A stretch of 64,000 nucleotides of DNA from NCBI GenBank assembly GCA_934045075.1, contig OW203731.1, positions 12,501,198 through 12,565,197 on the forward strand. The letters are read 5' to 3'. Both the position numbers and the translations under genes were made by a program. The DNA is from Yponomeuta sedellus. Taxonomy: Eukaryota > Arthropoda > Insecta > Lepidoptera > Yponomeutidae. The notes below the pieces were generated by a model. It saw only the letters and a list, made by a program, of their open reading frames with translations. It searched no databases and was not told where the DNA came from. This document shows positions 54,145 to 62,942 of the stretch, one piece after another; position 1 is the stretch's first letter, and each line of letters starts with the position of its first letter.

Positions 54145-54335
54145 TTGGGAAACGTAGCAAGCGCTGGGGTATGGTAACGATGTTTTCCTTCACCGTTAGC
54201 GAGTGGTATTGCTAATCTCATAAATGCACATAACTTGACGAAGCACGATTCGAACCCACGACCGCATTAACGGTCTTTTCTCATTAACGATTGAGAAGCC
54301 GGCGTTCAACCACTCCGATACCACCGCTCTAAAAA
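54145..54335 (-). mobile_element. SINE family D with tRNA-like head
   Basis: Minus strand: gagcggtggtatcggagtgg (box A-like), ttgaacgccggcttctc, gtcgtgggttcgaatcg (box B), then the complement of tagcgagtggtattgc and gatgttttccttc. The head resembles tRNA-Leu/Ser but has no closed acceptor stem. Confidence 0.65.
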
Positions 54336-54410
54336 CATAAAGCGAATGTCAAAGTCAACTGACTTACCGAGTCACGAAACCTACTCATTTTGTAGAAATA
54401 AATACCCATC

Positions 54411-54540
54411 AGATGGACGGACGGACGGACGAACGGACGGACGGACAGACGGACGGACGGACGGACGGACGGATGGATGGATGGATGGATGGACGGACGG
54501 ATGGATGGATGGATGGATGGATGGATGGATGGATAGATAG
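54411..54540. repeat. (GGAC)n/(GGAT)n tetranucleotide array
   Basis: Roughly 30 units, ggac-type on the left grading to ggat-type on the right, ending in gatagatag. The DGRTDGRT and PSIHPSIH reading frames are repeat artefacts. Confidence 0.95.
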
Positions 54541-54590
54541 AGAACACTTTATTGTACAAAAAAAATGGAAATTACACAGATAATTATCGG
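54536..54590 (-). repeat. LINE 3' tail adjoining the array
   Basis: gatagagaacactttattg followed by tacaaaaaaaatggaaa and ttacacagat is the complement of the LINE tail seen at 55150-55210. The tetranucleotide array therefore sits at the LINE 3' end. Confidence 0.6.
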
Positions 54591-54896
54591 TCAGTTGTGC
54601 AGAAAAATACTTTATTGTCGAGTTTTCATGTCTTCAGGGAGATATGGTCTCAAGGTTTAATGTGACAGATCCTTGATTTGATACGGCAATCCACTTACCG
54701 CTTCTCTAAGTTTAGATAGTAGCTAGTAACCTACATAATAAAGCTCTCACGTCCCATTTATCTTGGAGCAATTTAAATGAATACCTACTCAAACTTGTGG
54801 AATACGAGTAACATCGCTTTGGAGGTCAATAGGCCTAAGTGAGATTTTAGATATATGGTCCTATAATAAAATAATTTAACTACACTTCTCAATATA
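54591..54896. other. No recognised gene
   Basis: Nothing identified. Confidence 0.4.
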
Positions 54897-55052
54897 AATA
54901 ATACAGAGAGTATTGTAAAGAGGTTCGAAATTTCACTGATGCCGGTACTTGCCCATTAGCTCAGTTGGGAGAGCGCTGGAACGTTTAGCCAGAGGTCACG
55001 GTTTCGAGTCCCGGCATGGGTGGAATTTTTAGCCTCTAAATAGGTTATTAAA
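54897..55052 (+). mobile_element. SINE family B copy
   Basis: aatacagagagtattgtaaag, tttcactgatgccggtac and tgcccattagctcagttgg are followed by ctggaacgtttagccag (mutated anticodon arm), box B ggtttcgagtcccgg and catgggtggaatttttagc. It ends after cctctaaatagg. Confidence 0.85.
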
Positions 55053-55124
55053 ATACACTTCTCAAGTTTAATTATAAGTAATTATACTCTCGCACTCTTT
55101 TGCTGTTTGTAATTAATATATTTT

Positions 55125-55215
55125 ATATACAATACATTACTTAGATTTAAGAATCATGGTTGTATGTAATATTTTTCTGGTTGTGCAATAAAGTGTTCTC
55201 TATCTATCTACATCA
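55125..55215 (+). repeat. CR1/Jockey-like LINE 3' tail ending in (TCTA)n
   Basis: acattacttagatttaag, then tatttttctggttgtgc and aataaagtgttctctatc. It is the longer relative of 1861-1925. Confidence 0.6.
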
Positions 55216-55261
55216 AGACGAACAGGCTACAGAGCACACACATCTACAAACAACAACACAA

Positions 55262-55350
55262 CACAAACTTTCGCCTCTATAACGGAGAGTTAGGCAGAGA
55301 CCGGGGTTTGCCACTTGCTACGATTTTGACAGATCTCTTTCGCCACATAC
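55262..55350 (-). pseudogene. RTE-like LINE C-terminal scrap
   Basis: Minus strand gives VAKEICQNRSKWQTPVSA then a stop, the decayed form of the EAKVICQDRGRWQSLVSAYPSG peptide segments seen at 21257 and 33054. Confidence 0.6.
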
Positions 55351-55711
55351 ATATACTCGAAATAATATGACCTTCGTTCTGGCCCTAGAGTCTAATATTA
55401 ACATACTTTTTTAATAGAATGATATAAGCACGCATTTGCCTCAATTTGATAGTCAATAATAAGCAGTGTCATAAAACCCGCGCAAATTAAATAGGCATCT
55501 CTCGCGAAGAAGACAGATTCGCGCCAGGCGCAGAGTTAAGTAGCACTGGTTATATCATTGCAATACGATTGTTTACCAGACTACCGATAGTGTGAATGAA
55601 ACGACCATTACCGGGCTAATATGACTCTATTGAACAACTATGCATTTTAGAGACTCGCCTCCCAGGCTGTCGGTTAAAAAAGTAAATGAGTGGAGCTCAA
55701 TCGCAGTGGGA
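55351..55711. other. No recognised gene
   Basis: Nothing identified. Confidence 0.4.
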
Positions 55712-55799
55712 CTGTTGACGGCACACCAACCTTTACATTCGTGCACTCCAATCAGTTAGCTTAAGGACAAAAATATAAGTGTTGACCTGCTGTCGCCTG
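55712..55799. mobile_element. MITE family F copy
   Basis: ctgttgacggcacacc, aacctttacattcgtgcac, then aagtgttgacctgctg and tcgcctg: imperfect inverted ends, about 88 bases. Confidence 0.5.
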
Positions 55800-56045
55800 T
55801 ACTATTACTGAAATGAAAAAAAAAAATGTTTACTGAGGATAGGCAAGCTGTTGTATTAATTAAATACAAATAAATCTCATTTCTTAATGATTCGCGAAAC
55901 TCATACATAGTTATATAAGGTAATTACGTTTTACTTAATAAATAATCGCGATTAGACCCGTTAAACAAATAACTAAATAAATCTTTGTCAAGAATAACCA
56001 GTTGGGGAAAAAACTATACTATCACATGTACAAAATAGTACTGAA
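55800..56045. other. No recognised gene; mariner-flank repeat scrap
   Basis: 55930-55975 (cttaataaataatcgcg, attagacccgtt) repeats the segment found upstream of the mariner at 25705-25740 and 26459-26494. Confidence 0.4.
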
Positions 56046-56100
56046 ATTAAAAACCTATTTAGAGGCTAAAAATTCCACCCATGTTGGAACTCGAACCGTC
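56046..56100 (-). mobile_element. SINE family B 3' fragment
   Basis: Complement of the end only: ttaaaaacctatttagagg, ctaaaaattccacccatg, then ttggaactcgaacc at the box B edge, where it stops. Confidence 0.8.
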
Positions 56101-57282
56101 TTTTTTCCTTTTAATTCTTTACCAGTGAGTTTTCTACGGGTTTTAAAACAAACACAGTGTTATTATAAAGACTACAAGACAGGAATACATTTCTACTATT
56201 ATCACAATAACCCCTTTAAACTAATCTATTTTGAACACACTAAAATCATTGCGACTGAGAAGAGAACAATACTGTACACAAATTAAGTTAGGTTAATTCC
56301 GGTAGTGCTACTCACTTCAATTATTCTTGCTAGTTGTGCCGCTTAGCGGTGTTGTTTCAGAATTTACAAGATACACAAGACCCCGCGCGGCTTCATGCAA
56401 AAGAATATGTAAATGTATCGAGCAAAATGTAAATTATCCCTGTGCAGTGAGACCGTTGGAACTGGGGCGGGAAATGAAACTATTGCTGGGGATTTCTGCT
56501 ATCTTTCTAGTCGTAGTTCCATTTCTGTTGAACCGCTTTTCTAACTAGAAGTGATTCGGTGTGTAGAGTTCTCAACTAAACGTTCAACTTTTCCAGATAT
56601 CTTTTAAATGTCCCACAAAACCGTAAAAGTGATAACGGGGCCAAGTTCGTTACAATAATTTTGATCGTGTTCGAGTATGTCAAGTGCTACAGAGATGTGG
56701 AATGTTTCGTTAGAGAAAAAACCTCTATTACGGTACCTATATAATATGACAATTTTTTTTATAATATTATACATGATGTATGAACAAAACAGCCTCAACA
56801 ACTTAGTTTTAGTCTTAATGCAATAATAATACAATTTATGTTTTTTCCCTTCTTAAGAGAAAATGCCTATTATTATGTACCCTTCTAGCGCCACGCGCGC
56901 TCGGAAAAAAGAAAGTTCAAAGGTACCGCATAGTGCAGGGTCATTTCGCACCGCCATTTTTTTGCATCTTTTTTGTGAACACAGTTCCGCATTTCTCAAA
57001 TTAGAGAAAGTACTACGTAATTATTCAATAAGTGTTATATATCACTACAATCTGCATAAAATTCCCTATCCGGTTATTATACTTGTAATGCTAATAAAAT
57101 TATCAATAAACTTACATGATATTCAAATGACGAGATGAATTTCACTATCCACGCCATTTTGACACTACTTTGAACTTTGTCTCACTATTTTCACTAATTA
57201 CTCATTCACTAGCACTGAACTAACACTTATAATATGATCTGCATATTATCTATTACTGTTTACACAATTTTCATACTCTAAT
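56101..57282. other. No recognised gene; promoter-like words
   Basis: Unrecognised. The word cgccatttt occurs near 56952 and 57151, and again as aaaatggcg at 57548. A GC-rich word tagcgccacgcgcgctcgg lies at 56887. These may be upstream elements of the segment that follows. Confidence 0.3.
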
Positions 57283-57699
57283 TCACCAAAATAAAGCTAT
57301 AAATGAATAATTACCAGGAAGAGGTAAAATGACACTGACCGCCCATACAAGCGGCACAATCCGGGCTAAAAGTTCGAGGCTTTTTTCACTTTCTTTTCCA
57401 TCAAATACAACGAAACTATTATTTGAATCATAATCTACACACTTTTCCCAGTAATTTGATATATAACACATGAACAAATACGCAGCGTTGCCTTCTCTAA
57501 ATAACTTATAAAACTTTAGCGAGCGGAGCAACTCACGACGAAAACGCAAAATGGCGTCTGACCTAGCAAGCTCATGTGGTTTCGATGATAATTCAATTTT
57601 TTTCCACGTCACGTCATTTGATTGGTTGGCGAAAGTAATCCTTACTAACCATTGGCCAATAAAACAACAGATATTGTCCATAGAGAATGCACAGAGCAT
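57283..57699 (-). CDS. Unrecognised 138-codon open frame in a promoter-like segment
   Basis: I do not recognise the product. The frame begins MLCAFSMDNICCFIG and contains a Lys/Arg-rich middle (RFRRELLRSLKFYKLF) and a hydrophobic stretch (LLARIVPLVWAVSVILPL). The same DNA holds promoter-like motifs: attggccaat, aaccaatc and tgacgtgacgtgg near 57605-57660, then gacgccattttg. A possible splice donor (ctg-gtaatt) lies near 57316. It may be a 5' untranslated first exon of a host gene rather than coding. Low confidence as a real protein. Confidence 0.2.
   Translation of the reverse strand: MLCAFSMDNICCFIGQWLVRITFANQSNDVTWKKIELSSKPHELARSDAILRFRRELLRSLKFYKLFREGNAAYLFMCYISNYWEKCVDYDSNNSFVVFDGKESEKSLELLARIVPLVWAVSVILPLPGNYSFIALFW
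57605..57665 (-). promoter_or_regulatory. CCAAT and CRE-like motif cluster
   Basis: On the minus strand: attggccaatgg, ccaaccaatcaaa and atgacgtgacgtgg within 60 bases. Such spacing is typical of NF-Y/ATF-type promoters. Inferred only from motif words. Confidence 0.3.
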
Positions 57700-57729
57700 A
57701 GATAAAAAGAGTCCAATCTGAGCGTTGCA

Positions 57730-57809
57730 TAGTGTACATACGTCTGTACACTAAGCGCTTGGGGGATGCGCGCGGCCGGGCTGATTAGTGTACAGACGTA
57801 TGTACACTA
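57730..57809. repeat. Perfect 25-bp inverted repeat with nested palindromes
   Basis: 57730-57754 (tagtgtacatacgtctgtac onward) and 57785-57809 are exact complements with a 30-base GC-rich spacer. Each arm itself contains gtgtaca-tacgtc-tgtacac, a smaller inverted repeat. No coding content. Confidence 0.9.
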
Positions 57810-57892
57810 AACGCGAGAAGGGTTAAGAGGCCTATGTATTAACTTTTTTTTTATTTCTCCGACACGTTCTATATTTTTGATGAGTGAAAAGT

Positions 57893-58560
57893 AAATGAAA
57901 TGAAAAGGTTTTATTCAAAGTAGCGCAGATACTGCGGCTTAATGAACGTTACCTAGTTTGACTTAAACTAGGTGTCCTTTTCAAAATTTAGATCATTTTG
58001 GAAAAAAAATGGACAAAAAAACTCCAAACTTAGTCTTTTGAAAGTCCTTAATTTAAGAGAGTTAACACAATTTTTACGAAACTCATGCATTTTACATGCT
58101 TTAATTCCAGACATCATTGTCATTTAAATAATCCTTAATATTATAGTAGAATCGCTCGTAGCCCCGGCTGCCTGAGATCTTAAACGATCACGACGGTTAA
58201 GCAACACAGGGTGCGTTCAGTGCATGGATGGGTAAACTGTCTATGACTAACGCTAGTTGCCTTTTTCCGAGCGGTTCCGTGCTTCGCAAGGCAAATTAAG
58301 CAGTTGGTGCCGGCTGCCGTCGATAGATGCCAGTCGTTAAGCCAAATCAGAGGCCTTAGGGCGGCTTGAAAACTTCTGCCCATAAGTCCAGCCACTAGTC
58401 TTGCAAGCCTCCACCAATCCGGACTTGGCCCCCTTGGTGGAGTATGGTCTATACCTTCCTCAGGCAAGAGACAAGTGCCCCTCGGTGGGGACATAATGGG
58501 TTGATGATGGTGATAATGATTATTATAGTAGCCCTTTTGGCACAAAGTGAATCACGTCAT
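57893..58560 (-). repeat. LINE-like family E copy split by a SINE
   Basis: 57893-58149 and 58531-58560 together match the uninterrupted copy at 9421-9690 (agtagcgcag, ctgcggcttaatga, tagatcattttgga, cccttttggcacaaag). Confidence 0.7.
58139..58531 (+). mobile_element. Full-length SINE family A (5S head) with 11-bp target duplication
   Basis: tattatagtag at 58139-58149 and 58521-58531 flanks 371 bases. The head cgatcacgacggttaagcaac-type stretch (58187 on) and gttcagtgcatggatggg follow 5S rRNA. The body words match the 24951 copy. The 3' end is aatgggttgatgatggtg and ataatgat. Confidence 0.9.
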
Positions 58561-58970
58561 TGAATGTCGGACTGATTCAATCACAATCGCGACCAAAATC
58601 ACCGCCAAGCGAACTTGCATTACACTCTTCGGCGTGTCGATGTTTATAAAACTGTGAACCCCTGCCAATTGTTTGTCTTGTTCTGTTTGTTGGGGTTCAC
58701 CATAAAAATTACGTACTGGACCGATTTCAAAGAAACTTTGTGGCTAAAACTCTATGACTGGGTCATTGTCCCACCTACACTGATTCACTTTACCGCCACG
58801 TTCTAATGTCGATTTCGACATTACCGGAATGTAACTCTCAAAGTTCACAGAGTGCGAGATGTACAACAGCAGTTTACAGAATAGGTCCAGCGACCTAAAA
58901 ACTAGTATATTTTAAATCGTTTCAATCGCAGGAGCTACAAAACCTTTGTACGAAAGTCAAATAATAAAGA
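58561..58970. other. No recognised gene
   Basis: A 63-codon frame (58615-58806) is unsupported. Confidence 0.4.
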
Positions 58971-58971
58971 A

Positions 58972-59255
58972 ATTTTTAAAAACATATTTAGAGGCTAAAA
59001 ATTCCACCAATGCCGTGCAATTTACTTCAGCCAGATGTCGCTGCCTGTACGTAATACAGAGAATAGTGTAAAGAGGTTCGAAATTTCACTGATGCCGCCG
59101 GTGAGTCGCCCATTAGCTCAGTTGGAAAGAGCGCTGGCACGGATAGCCAGAGGTCGCGGGTTCGAATCCCAGCATGGGTGGAATTTTTAGCCTCTAAATA
59201 TGTTTTTAAAATTGTCCTTAGCACGGGTTAGTGCATTAAAAATAAAAATAGTATA
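58972..59255 (+). mobile_element. SINE family B with inverted 5' scrap
   Basis: The right part is a normal copy: gatgtcgctgcctgtacg, tttcactgatgccgcc, gcccattagctcagttgg, ctggcacggatagccag and a box B, with the family tail after it. The left 42 bases (aaaaacatatttagaggc onward) are the complement of its own 3' region. Both sides carry catattt / aaatatg where other copies have cctattt / aaatagg. Confidence 0.85.
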
Positions 59256-59669
59256 ATAAAGACATGCCAACAATCTGTTACGAAAACCTGTGAATTGCAT
59301 GAGCCGCAATGAGTATGATTTAGGTCCTCACTAACAATAGAAGTTTAATTCCAGCCCGATTAAAAATCGCATAGAAAATCGACTTGACGACATAGTTGCG
59401 TGGCGAGCGGCGTGCAGCCAATCACTATGCATGTGGCGAAAACTCCTTTCAGGCATTTCAATGGCGGTGGTGACGTCACTGCTGTACGCTAATCCCGAGC
59501 GAAAACTGTAATAAGAAAAACAAAAAACCCGATTCCTAAGCATTAAATATTACGACTATTACTGGGTACCAAACAATGTTTTGTTTAGTTACTTTTGCTG
59601 CCTATTTATTGTTTTTGTTAATTTAACAGTAGCGGCACTATGTAATAAGTAAGTGACGGTGTTATTTAT
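59256..59669. other. No recognised gene
   Basis: Nothing identified. Confidence 0.4.
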
Positions 59670-60484
59670 AAAAACCGACCAAGAGTACGTCGGGCCAAGC
59701 GTTGTGTAGGGTTCCGTAGAAAGAGAGGGTTTTTAATCCTCTTTACAGAACTAAAAACTTCATCAAAGTAATATTCAGAGGATTTTCTACGAAGCTTTCC
59801 TTTGATTAGTTGGTCGCCTTATTTCTTTTTTTTTTACATACTTATAAGCGTATTAATCGTTAACATGTATACACTATTTTTTTATTTTTAATGCACTAAC
59901 CCGTGCTAAGGAACAAATTTAAAAACCTATTTAGAGGCTAAAAATTTCACCCATGCCGGGATTCGAACCCGCAACCTCTGGCTACTGGTACGGATAGCCA
60001 GAGGTTGCGGGTTCGAATCCCGGCATGGGTGAAATTTTTAGCCTCTAAATAGGTCGTTAACATGTAATTCCTTCCTAGATGTGATAGTTTTCCTTTTAAG
60101 TTCATTATATGAGCTGCCTGCCCTGAATTTACTACAATCAACCGTTTAGTCAAGAGTGAGGGATGCCTTACTCTGACAAAAAAAATACTTATATTGAAAC
60201 CGGGATCCTAAATCGAAAAATAGTCTTCTTATACCCATAACATTTTTAAACAACTAATATGGTGGAGGCGATAAAAAAGTTGCATCCCCAATTTACTTGG
60301 TAGATGTTATGTAGATGTACCGGATTTTTTTCCTCGACATTTGGTAGGCGTGTTCAATAATCTGTCAGTAATAATGAAATTTCAGCTCATTAGTAGTTAT
60401 CGTCTCTGTGCTATTCTGCGGACAGGCAGACAAAGGGCTGCACATAGCGTAACTTTGGGTTCCTTGTTGACTACGGAACCCTAA
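59670..60484. mobile_element. 'agggttccgtag' repeat with inverted ends, host of a nested SINE
   Basis: agggttccgtag at 59708-59719 and its exact complement at 60471-60482 bound this block. The left flank aaaaccgaccaagagtacg, then gtcgggccaagcgttg, is the usual surrounding of this lepidopteran repeat. A fold-back SINE B is inserted at 59870-60053. Confidence 0.6.
59857..60066 (-). mobile_element. Fold-back SINE family B with 13-bp target duplication
   Basis: tcgttaacatgta at 59857-59869 and 60054-60066 flanks the element. Read on the minus strand, a normal 3' half (box B, catgggtgaaatttttagc, cctctaaatagg, tail) is preceded by its own inverted copy. The two arms meet around the word ctggtacgg. 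Both arms share gaaatt and ttgcggg variants, found otherwise in the 22076 copy, so the inversion happened within one insertion. Confidence 0.92.
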
Positions 60485-60625
60485 AAACACGATTCCTATA
60501 AGAGTGTTTTAGAAGAATCATGTTTATGTAAATTAGTTAAATAGTCTATGGTCTTTTCCTTTGTCTAGGCCTATTTAAACTGCAAATTGGAGTGGTTTGA
60601 GAAATCGTGTTTTTAAAAATAAGAC
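60484..60625. mobile_element. MITE family G copy
   Basis: aaaaacacgattcctataag at the left and gagaaatcgtgtttttaaa at the right are inverted ends. Between them are tagtctatggtc and gcctatttaaactgc. It abuts the previous repeat. Confidence 0.65.
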
Positions 60626-60771
60626 GGTAGAAAGTTTCGATTAACACAGTCCAGGCAATTTCAATTGAACTTCTTACATGATAGATGATTTATTTTTTGT
60701 TGGAATTCTGCTGATTTAATGTCAGTCGCACAATTGTGACGAATCGATTGTTTTCTTATTTTGATCTATAC
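60626..60771. other. No recognised gene
   Basis: Nothing identified. Confidence 0.4.
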
Positions 60772-60965
60772 CCTTGTATGTCGCCCCTGCTGGGGCACCG
60801 GTCTCAGTTAGGTCTACTCCACCACGGGGGTCGAATCCGGATTGGTGGAGGATTGTAAGACAGTGGCGGGTCATACAGTCAAAAGTTATCAAGCTATGCC
60901 TTAACGACAGCTATTGCATGACAGCTGGAGACAACGCGGTTTAACGTGCCTTGCAAAGCACTGGA
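60772..60965 (-). mobile_element. SINE family A, decayed with deletions
   Basis: cccttgtatgtcgcccc, gctggggcaccggtctc, a deletion of the tcctgcatcgcagg part, ccacgggggtcgaatccgg, ggattgtaagacagtggc and taacgtgccttgcaaagc. Confidence 0.8.
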
Positions 60966-62861
60966 GACGGAGATACAAACACACAAATAATCCTCCATTT
61001 GGTCTTCACCGCAGTCGGGTAAAAACGCCCCGAACTATTGACTTTTTCTCTTTCAATTACTGAACGCAACAGCTAAGCCCCAGTCTTACAACACAATGCG
61101 AAATATAACAATATAACACCAGATCTTTGTTTTTGCTTTAAGGAAAGCTCTTCACATAATTCTTACTGAATAGATGAATGTTGGTACAAAGAAACGTCCA
61201 AGTGAACTCGGCCTTACAGATACCTCTCGGAGGATGTAAACAATGAATGCAAAACAAACTGTCTGTAAACAAGCTCGCGCCCGCCCCGGGCGAATTTACA
61301 TTTCACGGTGATCCGGGAACCCTTACACCGTTTCTTTTATTCTCGGAGCGTTAGCAAACCTCAACTACTCATAGTTTCATTGATTTCAAAAAACTCTTAT
61401 TTCATAGCGGTCCGCTGGGAGTTACCAGAAATGTTGTAGGTATTTAAATGGTCATAGGTTTCCTTTCCGGGAAAAATATGACAAGCTTTTCTTTGAAAAT
61501 GACAAAAGGAAGCCTTGGGCGAGACAATGCCTCATAGTAAGGGATCAAAAGGGATTGTGTTATAATCGGGCTCCGCTCAACCAAACATTGAGATAGTACC
61601 TAAAGCAATGATCTTAATGTAACTTATCCATCTATTTTAGTATCCCGAGCTCTTGTTTTGCCTCTCCGTGTCCGAGACAAGGGATTATTAAGCTAATAGC
61701 AGCAAAAACAAGCTGGAACAAGTTTTCTGTCACATTATGCGGCTATCCGAGAGCCCGAAGGGAGAATAGGTGTCACTAATGTTCAGAGCTAAGCGCGACG
61801 GGTTGTTTTGTTCGCTTTATAAAGTTATGTATGAAGCAACCCGTGTTTGCGGCTTTTATTTACGACTGTAGATATAAGAAGCAAGTATTAAAGCGAATTT
61901 TCAAGAAAATTCCACGCTCACTGAATTTCAATTGTTGCTTTGCAGAGAAGCAGCTTAGAGTGTTCTCAGCTGATACGCGACTGAATTTATACTTACCCAT
62001 CTATCACAGAGTCTTTTCTCTTTCGCTATTATTCCCTAAACGCTGCGGGTTCGCAACGGGGGCGCAACGTGTTCGCCGGTGCACAACGAGCTTATGCCGT
62101 TCTGTGCGGGGTACGGACAGTCACCAACATCATGAATTCCGACGCGAAACTACAATAGGCTTTCTTGCTTCTAAGATGTTTGCGAAGGACAAGAAACTTT
62201 TGTTTTTCGTTTTCATTTTCGGTTGGGAGGATTCGATCGATTGAAAGTCTGTGACTACTATGTTTTGCAGAAGCAAAAAAAATACATATCAACGAATGGT
62301 ACGGTCTGTATCTATAGATCTATTTCATGAGTTATTATTTTTATATCTTACTCACAATAACTTGGGGCTTAATCTTAATCTTCATAGATACGCACATTAG
62401 ATTCTATATCTCACATACTGTATTTATAAGTGGAGACTTGTAAATGGCCTTCTGTTTTCTATGTTACTGTTATATTGTGCTGTTAGTCTTCTTTAAAACA
62501 AAAAAATATAAATACATAACATTATCTGTCTCGTCTGTAGAAACATTAGACGTAATATCTAGCAAATAAACTTCGTTACTTGGTAATAATTTACAGAAGT
62601 CACAACTAATTATGCTCATAATTTATCAAAATATTATATTTCCAGCAGGTTTCTCAAGTTCAATAAGGTATCTGGAAACGTTATCACTATGAACATATTA
62701 GTGGGAATAGTCGACTAAAATGCTTTATATATACTTACGTAGTACAGTTGACCTTTACATTTGTGTTGCATAGTAGTCCTGCTTTGGACTATACCTCCAA
62801 CCTCCATAGCAGGTATCTATTATGAACGCGATTGTAAAACGTGAGATTTGAATGATTGAAT
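60966..62861. other. No recognised gene
   Basis: A 137-codon frame at 61831-62244 has no recognisable domain, and its composition follows the DNA. A GC-rich word (cgcgcccgccccgggcg) lies at 61277. 62753-62775 is a weak MITE F end. Confidence 0.35.
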
Positions 62862-62942
62862 GAAAAGTTTTTATTGCAAAAAAAACAAATTTACAAAGGC
62901 GACTTTAATACTAGATAGCATTTTCTTCCAGCTTACCCATGT
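62862..62942 (-). repeat. CR1/Jockey-like LINE 3' UTR fragment
   Basis: agtttttattgcaaaaaaaac, aatttacaaaggcgac and agcattttcttccagc are the complement of the ctggaag...gcctttgta...caataaa order. Confidence 0.6.

Noticed and set aside
54329..54559. Proteins with PSIH or DGRTDGWM repeats
   Set aside because: Translation of a tetranucleotide array on either strand.
61831..62244. 137-codon frame as a host gene
   Set aside because: No domain, no start context or splice support, and residue use follows the underlying DNA.
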